Notes: generated from the letters alone by a model not told the origin. A stretch of 64,000 nucleotides of DNA from RGIG5612 sp964528825 (GCA_964528825.1 CAZGVB010000003.1:21792-85791), one strand, 5' to 3'; numbered from the stretch's first letter, positions 1-8,241 are shown. Numbers and translations are program-made.

Positions 1-429
1 GGAGATCTGAACGATCCCGAAAGTGATGTCAGCAAGTTTATTGCCGAGCATGGCGATGAGCTTGAGGACTATTGCAACCTCGGCGAAGGCGCGGATTGTG
101 TTGTAAAATATTACAAGCTTCCTAAGCCATTTATCGCAGGAGAGGTTACAAATGAAGCAAAGGATGAGTGCCTTGAAGGTGTTAAGGTTACGCTTACGGA
201 GGTATCTACCGGTCAGATCACTATAACAGAGACTGATTTTATGGGAGATTTCTGGTTCAAATATCTCAAAAAGGATGAGGATTATATCGTTCAGGTGGAT
301 GGCTGTGAGCCTGTAGATGTGCATCTTGATATGGCAAAGAACATAGAGATCGTAGCTGTTCCAGATAAAAAGAAGGAAGAAGCTGCACAAAAGGTTTTGG
401 TAAAAAATAAGGAAGCGGGCAATAAATAA
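1..429 (+). CDS. Transhydroxylase-like small subunit, C-terminal part (5' cut by window)
   Basis: The first base of the window is already inside this frame, so the N-terminus is missing; 142 codons and a TAA stop are visible. The segment from the start (GDLNDPESDVSKF) through YYKLPKPFIAGEV and the TDFMGDF motif aligns residue by residue with the small subunit at 7372-8007 (GDLDDPDSDVAKF, YYKMPKPFITGEV, TDFLGDF), so the two are paralogues. The part after PKPF is a carboxypeptidase-regulatory/Cna-B-like beta-sandwich, the C-terminal domain known from the small subunit of Pelobacter pyrogallol-phloroglucinol transhydroxylase. The visible part has three isolated cysteines (near residues 25, 32 and 54) and one in the beta domain, with no CxxC. 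Unlike its paralogue it ends in a lysine/glutamate-rich tail of about 22 residues. The LRR gene starts 2 bp after the stop. A catalytic subunit probably lies just upstream, outside the window; that is inference. Confidence 0.75.
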   Translation, partial: GDLNDPESDVSKFIAEHGDELEDYCNLGEGADCVVKYYKLPKPFIAGEVTNEAKDECLEGVKVTLTEVSTGQITITETDFMGDFWFKYLKKDEDYIVQVDGCEPVDVHLDMAKNIEIVAVPDKKKEEAAQKVLVKNKEAGNK

Positions 430-431
430 AA

Positions 432-2432
432 ATGTCTGAGGTTGTTTTTTTAAGCGATCCCGAGATCGATGAATATGCATATTTCGGAGACAATGAGCTG
501 AGAGAGATCTCATTTGATGCGAATGTCAAGCATATAAAGGGAGGTGCGTTTTCAGGCTGTGAGAATCTGGAACGCATCACCTTTTCAGATAACGGGCTTG
601 AGACAATAGATGAGGGAGCCTTCTTTGGCTGCAGATCACTTAAGGAGATTATTATCCCTCCAAGTGTCGTAAATATCGGTGAGCATGCTTTTTCCGCATG
701 CACATCTTTACGCACGGTTGTTCTGCCGTCCGGTATCAAGAATATAGGAAACTGTTTTGTGCAAGGCTGCAGCAGCCTTGAGAAGATAGTATGTGAAGAC
801 GGCGGATCCTTCTATACGGAAGATGGCGTGCTTTTTACCAATGAAGGCGGAGTACATGAGCTGCTTGTATTTCCGCAGGGAAAATCCGGAGAATATACAA
901 CTCCCGCGGGCGTAGCGTCGATCGCCCCCGGTGCATTCAGAGGCTGCACGGATCTTGAAAAGGTTGTTCTCACATCGGATGTGACATATATCGGTGACAG
1001 GGCATTCGCGGGCTGCGGCGATATAAAAATAGTAATTGAGAATAACGATATTGAGACAGGAAGCATACCTTTTGACGAGACGGCGAACGTTCAGCTGGAA
1101 TCATCAAAAAAGCCCGCTAACAAATATGCTGCATTCGGGGAAGTCGATTTTGAAGAAAAACTTAAAAAAATAAAATATGTATTCCCTGTAAATAAAAAAT
1201 TCATTGTTCCGAAGGAAAAATGGAGCATTGAAGAGACGGATGAAGGAGCAGTCATAGTTTCATATAACGGTGACGAGACTGAGATCACATCACCGGCAAA
1301 AGTCTGCGAGAAATCTGTCATAGGTATAGGGGATTACGCGTTCAGTCCCGAAAAGGGAGGGATAGACAGTAAGAGAAGGGCTGTTCTTTCCGCAATAAAG
1401 TCTGTATTTCTGGCAAGAAATATCAAATATATAGGCACAGGCGCATTTAAGAATTGCACATCTCTGGAATATATATTGATCCCGAGCGGCGCAAGCATTG
1501 TGGGAGAACGTGCATTTTCGGGATGCAGATCCTTGGTAAGCGCAGCATTACCCGAGCATATAAGTGAGATAAAGAACGGCACGTTCTTCGGATGCTCACA
1601 TTTGAAAAATATCGATATTCCCGAAGATATAAAATCCATAGGTGAGCTTGCCTTTTCCGGATGCGAGCATCTTACATATCTGTCAATTCCCGATGGTGTG
1701 ACTAAGATAGGTAAAAAGGCCTTCAGCGGATGTAAAATGCTCATGTATGTGCAGGTACCGGATTCGGTGACTCATATAGGTGCGGATGCCTTCAAAGATA
1801 CTCCATGGTTTTTCGGCAGACCACAGGGTGTCGTATATGCGGGGCGCTGTGTCATCGGCCATAAGGGTGATCTGCGTCAAATAAAGATAAAGTCCGGAAC
1901 AGTGCTTATAGCGGACAGCGCATTTATAAATCTTGAGACATTGACGGATGTCACATTGCCTGAGGGAATTCAGGCGATAGGAGCAGATAGCTTCTGGAAC
2001 TGTTCGAGACTTCGCAATATCAACATACCGGAATCGGTAAATGATATCGGTGAAAGAGCATTTGCGGGCTGCAAGATGCTTAAGGAGATAAATATACCGG
2101 AAGGTGTAAGCATAATACGTGAATTTACTTTTTCGGGATGTGCGGAGATAAAATCCATCACACTTCCGACCAGTGTAAGGAGCATTGAGCGGGAAGCTTT
2201 CAGAATGTGTACTTTTCTGCATACATTCAAAGCACAGGATGGACTTGAGAGCATAGGTGATGAGGCATTTATTGAATGCACTTCACTATGTGACATCTAT
2301 CTTCCCGATTCCTTAAAGGCAATAAGTGACAGAGCATTTGCAAGGTGCGGCAATGCAGTCATAAGAGCTTCAAAAGGCAGCTTTGCAGAGGAATATGCAA
2401 AGAAAAATAATATAAGATTTCAGGAAGTCTGA
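432..2432 (+). CDS. BspA-like leucine-rich-repeat protein, apparently cytoplasmic
   Basis: A 666-aa protein made mainly of LRR_5 (BspA/treponemal type) repeats of about 23 residues with the pattern L..I..P..V..IG..AF.GC. An N-terminal block covers roughly residues 25-215. A non-repeat, lysine-rich segment lies at about 225-290, and a longer second block runs from about 315 to the end. Such repeats normally mediate protein or surface binding in secreted proteins. Here the N-terminus (MSEVVFLSDPEIDEYAYFGD) has no signal peptide, no transmembrane helix and no wall anchor, so it is probably intracellular. The ATG is 2 bp after the transhydroxylase small-subunit stop, and the PucR gene starts 2 bp after its own stop, so it sits in the middle of a translationally coupled three-gene unit. 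No clear Shine-Dalgarno is close to the ATG. Its role in the unit is unknown; scaffold, chaperone or sensor are only guesses. Confidence 0.85.
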   Translation: MSEVVFLSDPEIDEYAYFGDNELREISFDANVKHIKGGAFSGCENLERITFSDNGLETIDEGAFFGCRSLKEIIIPPSVVNIGEHAFSACTSLRTVVLPSGIKNIGNCFVQGCSSLEKIVCEDGGSFYTEDGVLFTNEGGVHELLVFPQGKSGEYTTPAGVASIAPGAFRGCTDLEKVVLTSDVTYIGDRAFAGCGDIKIVIENNDIETGSIPFDETANVQLESSKKPANKYAAFGEVDFEEKLKKIKYVFPVNKKFIVPKEKWSIEETDEGAVIVSYNGDETEITSPAKVCEKSVIGIGDYAFSPEKGGIDSKRRAVLSAIKSVFLARNIKYIGTGAFKNCTSLEYILIPSGASIVGERAFSGCRSLVSAALPEHISEIKNGTFFGCSHLKNIDIPEDIKSIGELAFSGCEHLTYLSIPDGVTKIGKKAFSGCKMLMYVQVPDSVTHIGADAFKDTPWFFGRPQGVVYAGRCVIGHKGDLRQIKIKSGTVLIADSAFINLETLTDVTLPEGIQAIGADSFWNCSRLRNINIPESVNDIGERAFAGCKMLKEINIPEGVSIIREFTFSGCAEIKSITLPTSVRSIEREAFRMCTFLHTFKAQDGLESIGDEAFIECTSLCDIYLPDSLKAISDRAFARCGNAVIRASKGSFAEEYAKKNNIRFQEV

Positions 2433-2434
2433 TC

Positions 2435-4051
2435 ATGAATGTTACACTGAATATTGTTATTGATGCATTTACTGAATATGCGCTTGTTAACCACATCCCT
2501 TTAAATGAGAACCGATCATACAGATGTGTCTCTTTTCTGCCGCCGTCTTGCGAAAATATGGAAAAAGACGTTTTGTATCTTTTGGATCTTTCAAAGGATG
2601 CCGAGTTCATCAAGGAAAATGCATCATTGAGCTATCTTTGCATCAGCAGTGCGGAAAACATTTCTGCCGCTGATGTGCCTACAGACTGTCTTTTGGTAAA
2701 AAATATGCAATCACTCACAGAACTTGCATGGGTGATCCAAAGCAGATTTACGAAGCTGCAGAACTGGGAGAGAGAGCTTAAGGATATAATCATAAACGGC
2801 GGCACATATCAGGATATAATTGATGCGAGTGAATATATCCTCGGCAATCCGATACAGGTCATCGATGCCTCTTATAAGCTTCTTGCCTCATCAAATAATA
2901 TTGTTTCGGATGATGAGATAGATGTAAAGCTCAATCGTACAGGCTTCCATTCACAAGATACATTACATAAGATCCAGGAAAGCGGAAGACTTAAGGCATA
3001 TCGTGAGGAAACAGGTGTGCTCATTAATCAGCCGGGCAATCCGAACAAGTACGGGACCGTGAGCAGATGGTTCTGGGATGCGGGACTCCCGGTAGTGCAT
3101 GTGATGATGATAGCCAAGAGCGGCTCTCCGTCACCGTCACTTATAGATATATTTCAGGTGATGGCAGAGCATTGCAGGATGTGCTTTGCAAGGCAGCAGA
3201 TGAAAAATCCGCAGACCGGAAGGATATATGATTCCCTTATCAATGACCTATTGTTCGGAAGTCTGACAGATGTCATTGAGATAGATGAGAGAGCCAAGGT
3301 CGCCGATATGCCTGTCACGGGTCATTTTATCCTTTATAAGGTAATTCTCAGAGAAAATAATGAATGGCTGATCAAGAGAGTATTCAATGAATTGTTTCAA
3401 TTGCTTCCCGAATCACGCAGTGTGATACATGATTATGAGATCATCATGCTGAACTGCTATGACAAGGACGAGTATAAAAAGCAGTCAAGATATGACACGG
3501 AAAAAATCGTTCCCATACTCAAGGCTTATGACGCTGTCTGCGGAGTCAGCGCTCTGTTTGAGAAGATCACAGAGCTGCCTTTGGCATTTAACCAAGCGGC
3601 AAGAGCGCTTTCTCTTGGTGAGACTGTTAAGGATAGCCAGATTCTTAAGAATACGGATGCGGACACGCTCTTCTCGTCGGATTCTGAAAGTAATATATAC
3701 AATTATGACGATCTTATCATATATCATATGATCTCACTCGGATATCACCATTTGCCCGATATCTTCAAGAACACAAAATGCTGGAGAATAGTCAGTAAAA
3801 TGTGGAAGGAGGACAAGGAAACAGGAAATGATAATTCACAGATCCTCTTTACATATCTTGTTACTGAAAGAAAAGCAACGAGAACGGGCGAGCTTCTCCA
3901 TATGCATCGCAATAATGTTATATACAGGATAGGAAAGATTCAGGAAATGGTGGGAGTGGATCTTGATGATTATTGGACGAGATTCAAGCTGCTGATAGCT
4001 TTTCATCTGCTGAGGCTTGAGATCGCATCCGGAAATGAACCCGAGGTTTAA
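2435..4051 (+). CDS. PucR/CdaR-type transcriptional regulator
   Basis: A 538-aa protein whose last ~60 residues match the PucR-type C-terminal helix-turn-helix (RTGELLHMHRNNVIYRIGKI, then a second helix ending LLIAFHLLRLE). The middle part (about residues 285-420) resembles the GGDEF-like/CdaR spacer domain of this family, and residues 110-270 look like a ligand-sensing region. PucR-family proteins are usually activators responding to purines, sugar acids or aromatic compounds. The gene follows the LRR gene by 2 bp and ends just before a strong terminator. The divergent transhydroxylase locus starts about 800 bp downstream, so the aromatic enzyme genes on both sides are the likely targets. 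That is inference from position only. Confidence 0.85.
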   Translation: MNVTLNIVIDAFTEYALVNHIPLNENRSYRCVSFLPPSCENMEKDVLYLLDLSKDAEFIKENASLSYLCISSAENISAADVPTDCLLVKNMQSLTELAWVIQSRFTKLQNWERELKDIIINGGTYQDIIDASEYILGNPIQVIDASYKLLASSNNIVSDDEIDVKLNRTGFHSQDTLHKIQESGRLKAYREETGVLINQPGNPNKYGTVSRWFWDAGLPVVHVMMIAKSGSPSPSLIDIFQVMAEHCRMCFARQQMKNPQTGRIYDSLINDLLFGSLTDVIEIDERAKVADMPVTGHFILYKVILRENNEWLIKRVFNELFQLLPESRSVIHDYEIIMLNCYDKDEYKKQSRYDTEKIVPILKAYDAVCGVSALFEKITELPLAFNQAARALSLGETVKDSQILKNTDADTLFSSDSESNIYNYDDLIIYHMISLGYHHLPDIFKNTKCWRIVSKMWKEDKETGNDNSQILFTYLVTERKATRTGELLHMHRNNVIYRIGKIQEMVGVDLDDYWTRFKLLIAFHLLRLEIASGNEPEV

Positions 4052-4085
4052 AGACAACAGAATGATTATATAATGATCATATTTG

Positions 4086-4131
4086 AAAATATCGGCGGTA
4101 TTGTAGTTTCCTACAGTACCGCCGATATTTT
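4086..4131. terminator. Bidirectional intrinsic terminator
   Basis: A 21-bp stem (arms 4086-4106 and 4111-4131) with a TTTC loop contains the core ATCGGCGGTA/TACCGCCGAT and one G-T wobble. The arms begin with AAAA and end with TTTT, so it can work on both strands. It lies between the PucR gene and the convergent small gene at 4238-4627. Confidence 0.85.
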
Positions 4132-4237
4132 ATGACCGAAAAAATGCTGATCACAAAAAAAGCGCACGCATGTTACTCAAATATAGCAAGGATAGTTTAA
4201 AATGATGAGGATTATTTAAAAACATAACGCAAATTGC

Positions 4238-4627
4238 TTAGACGTAAAGTATTTCTAGTAAGTAATCTCCTGCGGGGATGCCTTTAAGTGTAGTGCAGAC
4301 GTCCGAAAAGCGCTCACCCATCTCGATATTTCCTGTTTTTGTGCTGCCCTTTATGATGCTCGCAGAGCCGTCCTTTGCCGACAGAGACCAAAGAATAGTA
4401 CATTCCTGATCGTCGTCCGAAAAGCTAAATGACTTGATACCGCTGAAAAATAGGGAAAGTTCATAAGTTCCTTCCTGCTCCTCTTCAAGTCCGTATTCTA
4501 CATTTAATATTTCAACGACTGAGAGTTCATCGCCGGAGGTAGGGCATCTTGTCTCAATTGGAAAGGGCTTTGAAAAATGCAGTCTTACCGGGGCAATATC
4601 GCCCATATCTGTACAATTATCTGACAT
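4238..4627 (-). CDS. Small hypothetical protein, divergent from the transhydroxylase genes
   Basis: An open frame continues upstream to 4816, but the best start is the ATG at 4627-4625. AGGAGA stands 5 bp before it (minus strand; plus 4633-4638), and the upstream extension reads as AT-rich intergenic sequence. The resulting 129-aa protein begins MSDNCTDMGDIAPVRLHFSK and ends LKGIPAGDYLLEILYV. It has no signal peptide or membrane segment, is acidic, and alternates hydrophobic and polar residues as in a beta-sandwich. Three scattered cysteines (residues 5, 27 and 92) plus one in DQECTILW form no recognisable metal motif. I do not recognise the family. It is transcribed away from the transhydroxylase pair and shares its 214-bp upstream region, so co-regulation is likely. 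Confidence 0.6.
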   Translation of the reverse strand: MSDNCTDMGDIAPVRLHFSKPFPIETRCPTSGDELSVVEILNVEYGLEEEQEGTYELSLFFSGIKSFSFSDDDQECTILWSLSAKDGSASIIKGSTKTGNIEMGERFSDVCTTLKGIPAGDYLLEILYV

Positions 4628-4653
4628 ATTATTTCTCCTGAAAATGATTATTG

Positions 4654-4672
4654 ATATGCCAAAACGGCATAT
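4654..4672. promoter_or_regulatory. Inverted repeat between divergent genes, candidate operator
   Basis: ATATGCC (4654-4660), spacer AAAAC, GGCATAT (4666-4672): a perfect 7-bp inverted repeat 27 bp upstream of the minus-strand ATG and about 100 bp upstream of the promoter of the transhydroxylase genes. It could be an operator for the nearby PucR-type regulator or a hairpin in the minus-strand leader. The sequence does not decide between these. Confidence 0.35.
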
Positions 4673-4772
4673 GCAGAGCTTAACAGCGATCGCGGCATAA
4701 TGCAAAGATTTTATAAAAATAATAATAATACAAAACGCACAAAAAAAATCAAAACTGTTGGGCAAAATCCAT

Positions 4773-4800
4773 TTGACACGCACAAAGCATTGTGTATAAT
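4773..4800 (+). promoter_or_regulatory. Strong sigma-A-type promoter of the transhydroxylase pair
   Basis: A perfect -35 TTGACA (4773-4778) and a perfect -10 TATAAT (4795-4800) are separated by 16 bp. The start codon follows 42 bp after the -10, preceded by a perfect AGGAGG (4828-4833) with an 8-bp spacing. Consensus boxes plus a perfect Shine-Dalgarno predict very high expression when not repressed. Confidence 0.8.
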
Positions 4801-4841
4801 TTTTCATAAGGGACAATATTTTTAATTAGGAGGCAAATCAT

Positions 4842-7370
4842 ATGGAAAAAATGTATTGCAATATGACCGGCGGCGGCCCTGTTTCCGTATATGTCGAAGA
4901 CGGTGTCGTTACTCGTGTCAGACCATTGCAGATTCCGGAAGAAGATTTTCCGGATCCATGGGAGATCAAGGCTTCGGACGGCAAGATATACAGCCCACCT
5001 AAAGCTTTCAGACTTTCACCACCGGTTCATGGTGAGAAAAACCGTATCTATTCAAAGGACAGGATCCTCTATCCTATGAAGCGTGTTGACTGGAACCCAT
5101 ACGGTGAGCGTAATCCTCAAAACCGTGGTAAGAGCGGATATGAGAGAATCACATGGGATCAGGCCATCGAATATGTAGCACGTGAGATTGAAAGAATTCA
5201 GTCAACATATGGTGAGGCTGCTCTTACAGGCATGACATCATCACATCATAACTGGGGCGTTGTAGGATACAAGATGGGACCGTTCCATCGTTTCATGCAT
5301 ATGCTTCATTATACTCCGATCTATGACAACCCGGATTCATGGGAAGGCTGGCATTGGGGATCTACTCATACATACGGCTTCCAGTGGAGACTTGGTATGC
5401 CGGAGCAGTTCGATCTTCTTGAAGATACGATGCAGAACAGTGAGATGATCGTATTCTGGTCCAACGACCCTGACTCAACAAGAGGTACTTATTCAGGACA
5501 GGAATCTCATATCTGGCGTGTATGGCTCAAAGAAATGGGCATAAAGACTATCTGCATAGATCCTCTTTACAACTATACAGCTGCAGTTATGGACAGCACA
5601 TGGCTTGGACCGCGTCCAGGATCAGATACAGCTCTTGCTATGGCTATAGCATATCAGTGGATCATTGATGATACATATGATCACGACTATGTTGAGAGAC
5701 GTACTGTAGGATTTGATAAGTTCAAGGAGTATATCCTTGGTGAGAGTGATGACATGTGTCCTAAGACTCCTGAGTGGGCTGAAGCACAGTCAGGCATACC
5801 TGCAAGAAGAATCCGTGCACTTGCTCGTGAATGGGCAAAGAAGCGTACTGTTATGTCTGCAGGATGTCGTGGTGGTCAGGGAAGCGCATGCCGTGCAGCA
5901 TATGCTACAGAATGGGCTCGTATGATGGTTCTTCTTCCTGCTATGCAGGGACTCGGAAAGCCGGGCGTATCTATCTGGGGCACAACAATGGGAGCACCTG
6001 CAAGCTATAAGTGGTTCCCGGGATATGCAGAGCCAGAAGGACAGATGGGAAGATCAAGTATCGCTCATGATAAGATCTGCTTCCGCAATCCTACCCAGCA
6101 AAGATTGTTCCGTCTTACACTTCCGGATGCAATACTTACAGGCCATGATGCATTCAACGGTGAAGGCTTCTGCGGACAGAGCCTTGATCAGCAATTTACA
6201 CACAATATCTATCCTCAGGAGACTAAGGTTCATATGTTCTATCGTTACGGCGGTTCCTTCATGGGTACCATGAGCGATACGAACAAGTGGGTAAAGATGT
6301 ATCAAAGTCCTGAACTTGAGTGCGTTGTTAACCAGGATTGCTGGTTCTCATCAGAGACAAATATGGCCGACATCATCCTTCCGGCATGCACAAACTTCGA
6401 GCGTAACGATATCGGTGAATGGGCTACCTGTGGTGGTTATACTACTATGGCTCATATCGGAAATAACTGGAGAGTTATCGTTCGCGAGCAGAAGGCTGTA
6501 GAGCCCCTCGGCGAGTCAAAGAGCGACTATGAGATCCTCAGACTTATCGCAGCAAGACTCGGACGTGAGTTTGAGTTTACTGAGGGAAGAGACGAGGATG
6601 CATGGGCAAAGGCATACTTCGAGATCTCTGATATCGCAAAGGACGGCGATATCACATGGGAAGAGTTCAACCGCAAGGGATATTATATTGTTCCATGCCC
6701 GAAGGACAGAGTACCTCATCCATCAATGCGTTGGTTCTATGAGGAGCGTGAGGCAGATACACCGGATCCGGGCAACCTTCCGCGCAAGTGGGGTCATCCG
6801 GAAAGACTTGGTACATATACAGGTCTTATCGAATTTGCTGCAGAATCTCTTAAGGTTAATACTCCTCACGATCAGGAGAGACCTATTGTTCCTCACTTCA
6901 TTCCTTCATGGGAAGGATATAAGAGTGATACATGGCATAAATATCCGATGCAGATCATCTCACCTCACCCAAGGTGGTCTTTCCATACTCATTATGACAA
7001 GCATGAGTCATGGCTTGATGATATCCCAATGCATCGTGTAAAGATCAACGGATATCCGTATTGGCCATGCAGGATCAATCCGAAGGATGCAGAGGCAAGA
7101 GGCATTAAGGATGGCGATATCGTTGAGCTTTATAATGACAGAGGAAGCGTTCTTTGCGCTGCTTCGGTTACATATAGAGTTCCTGAGGGAGTTCTTCACA
7201 GCTATGGATGCTCCGCAAGATATGATCCGATTGAGAAAGGCGTTCCCGGATCTACAGACCGTGCAGGTTGTGTAAATATTCTTACTGCATCAACAATGCT
7301 TTCTAAGAATGTACCGGGTATGACACCTAACTCATGTCTTTGCGAAATAAGAAAATGGGAGGAGAAGTAA
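4842..7370 (+). CDS. Pyrogallol-phloroglucinol transhydroxylase-like molybdopterin large subunit
   Basis: An 842-aa member of the DMSO-reductase superfamily. The N-terminus (MEKMYCNMTGGGPVSVYVED) lacks the CxxC...C motif for a [4Fe-4S] cluster, as is known for the Pelobacter acidigallici transhydroxylase large subunit. That enzyme moves a hydroxyl group between trihydroxybenzenes at a bis-MGD molybdenum. Compared with my memory of it, the Mo ligand serine falls at S166 inside D165-S166-W167 (NPDSWEGW), the active-site His at H135 (SSHHNWG), Tyr at Y143 and Tyr at Y395, all with a constant offset of nine. The position I remember as Arg153 is Lys144 here. Further family blocks are FWSNDPDSTRG, GSACRAA and the C-terminal MGD-binding domain. 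It is cytoplasmic, with no Tat signal. The small subunit follows after 1 bp. Substrate is probably a trihydroxybenzene or related polyphenol, but this is unproven. Confidence 0.85.
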   Translation: MEKMYCNMTGGGPVSVYVEDGVVTRVRPLQIPEEDFPDPWEIKASDGKIYSPPKAFRLSPPVHGEKNRIYSKDRILYPMKRVDWNPYGERNPQNRGKSGYERITWDQAIEYVAREIERIQSTYGEAALTGMTSSHHNWGVVGYKMGPFHRFMHMLHYTPIYDNPDSWEGWHWGSTHTYGFQWRLGMPEQFDLLEDTMQNSEMIVFWSNDPDSTRGTYSGQESHIWRVWLKEMGIKTICIDPLYNYTAAVMDSTWLGPRPGSDTALAMAIAYQWIIDDTYDHDYVERRTVGFDKFKEYILGESDDMCPKTPEWAEAQSGIPARRIRALAREWAKKRTVMSAGCRGGQGSACRAAYATEWARMMVLLPAMQGLGKPGVSIWGTTMGAPASYKWFPGYAEPEGQMGRSSIAHDKICFRNPTQQRLFRLTLPDAILTGHDAFNGEGFCGQSLDQQFTHNIYPQETKVHMFYRYGGSFMGTMSDTNKWVKMYQSPELECVVNQDCWFSSETNMADIILPACTNFERNDIGEWATCGGYTTMAHIGNNWRVIVREQKAVEPLGESKSDYEILRLIAARLGREFEFTEGRDEDAWAKAYFEISDIAKDGDITWEEFNRKGYYIVPCPKDRVPHPSMRWFYEEREADTPDPGNLPRKWGHPERLGTYTGLIEFAAESLKVNTPHDQERPIVPHFIPSWEGYKSDTWHKYPMQIISPHPRWSFHTHYDKHESWLDDIPMHRVKINGYPYWPCRINPKDAEARGIKDGDIVELYNDRGSVLCAASVTYRVPEGVLHSYGCSARYDPIEKGVPGSTDRAGCVNILTASTMLSKNVPGMTPNSCLCEIRKWEEK

Positions 7371-7371
7371 G

Positions 7372-8007
7372 ATGGCAAAAAAATATGGTTTGATCATTGA
7401 TGTTACTCGTGCCGATGGCTGCGGATCCGATCTCCTTTCAGTTGTTGATGAGATGACAGCTATCGTTAATCAACCGACAGATTCTGAGATTCCGGAAGGC
7501 AAAGCACCGATCTGGGTTGCTCAAAAGGAAGTTGAGCAAGGACAGAATATGAAGGTGAAGATGGATTATATCCCGGCAGTATTTCCGATCGAGCATGATC
7601 TCAAGCCTCTTGAGGTCATCTATGACGATCCTACGATGTATATGCAATGGGGTGATCTTGACGATCCTGACAGCGATGTAGCAAAATTCCTTGCTGCAAA
7701 TGCTGACGATATCACAGATTGCACTCCAGAGGGACTTGATTATAAGCTTCTTTACTATAAGATGCCTAAGCCATTCATCACAGGTGAAGTTATCAGCGCT
7801 GACGGTGAATGCAAGAATGGAGCAAAGGTTACCCTTACATGCAAGAAGACGGGTGCAAAGAAGGAAGAGACCACAGATTTCCTTGGCGACTTCCAGTTCC
7901 TCGGACTTGTAAAGGACGGAGAATATACACTTGAGATCGAGGGCGTAGCTCCTATGGATATCAAGCTCGATGAGGCAAAGGATCTCGGAACAATAAAGAT
8001 CGCATAG
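7372..8007 (+). CDS. Transhydroxylase-like small subunit lacking the Fe-S cysteines
   Basis: A 211-aa partner of the preceding large subunit, starting 1 bp after its stop. The characterised family member is about 275 aa, with a ferredoxin-type domain carrying three [4Fe-4S] clusters and a C-terminal Ig-like domain. Here the beginning (KKYGLIIDVTRADGCGSDLL) still looks like the first ferredoxin strand, and APIWVAQKEVEQGQNMKVKM like the following segment. However, the whole protein has only four cysteines (C17, C117, C147, C157) and no CxxC or CxxxC motif. The domain is also about 60 residues shorter. The Ig-like domain (residues about 131-211, PKPFITGEV to the end) is intact. So the subunit probably binds no clusters. 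It is paralogous to the protein cut by the left window edge. Confidence 0.8.
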   Translation: MAKKYGLIIDVTRADGCGSDLLSVVDEMTAIVNQPTDSEIPEGKAPIWVAQKEVEQGQNMKVKMDYIPAVFPIEHDLKPLEVIYDDPTMYMQWGDLDDPDSDVAKFLAANADDITDCTPEGLDYKLLYYKMPKPFITGEVISADGECKNGAKVTLTCKKTGAKKEETTDFLGDFQFLGLVKDGEYTLEIEGVAPMDIKLDEAKDLGTIKIA

Positions 8008-8060
8008 ATCAGGTTTGTTTCTCCTTTAAACAAGAGTGGAGACTTGTAATTAACATATTA

Positions 8061-8089
8061 GGCAGTGTCGGATTCCGGCACTGCCTTTT
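8061..8089 (+). terminator. Intrinsic terminator after the transhydroxylase pair
   Basis: GGCAGTGTCGG (8061-8071), loop ATT, CCGGCACTGCC (8075-8085), then TTTT: an 11-bp stem with one G-T wobble and a short T-run, 53 bp after the small-subunit stop. Confidence 0.8.
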
Positions 8090-8109
8090 AAATGTCAAAG
8101 TTAAATTTT

Positions 8110-8185
8110 TGGTTGGCATAGCCTACACGCACAGTACTAAAAATTGTCTGAATGAAAGATTTGCAGGCGATTACCCTACAGCGAC
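8110..8185 (+). repeat. Dispersed intergenic repeat, copy 1
   Basis: About 75 bp beginning TGGTTGGCATAGCC, with core AAATTGTCTGAATGAAAGAT and end CCCTACAGCGAC. It aligns with copies at 14976-15048 (plus), 25122-25197 (plus) and 44013-44089 (minus). It lies between the terminator of the transhydroxylase genes and the yebC promoter, so the gap 8008-8375 holds terminator, repeat, promoter and a leader hairpin. Confidence 0.7.
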
Positions 8186-8212
8186 TGACAGCAGTGGTTA
8201 AAGCGATGCTGA

Positions 8213-8241
8213 TTGATTTTTTTTGAAAAAATATATATAAT
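8213..8241 (+). promoter_or_regulatory. Promoter of the yebC operon
   Basis: TTGATT (8213-8218), 17-bp spacer, TATAAT (8236-8241). It is followed about 25 bp later by the leader hairpin and then by the yebC start at 8376. Confidence 0.6.

Noticed and set aside
4628..4816. N-terminal 63-residue extension of the small divergent protein
   Set aside because: It overlaps the promoter-rich intergenic region, is hydrophobic and AT-driven, and the internal ATG at 4627 has a clear AGGAGA.
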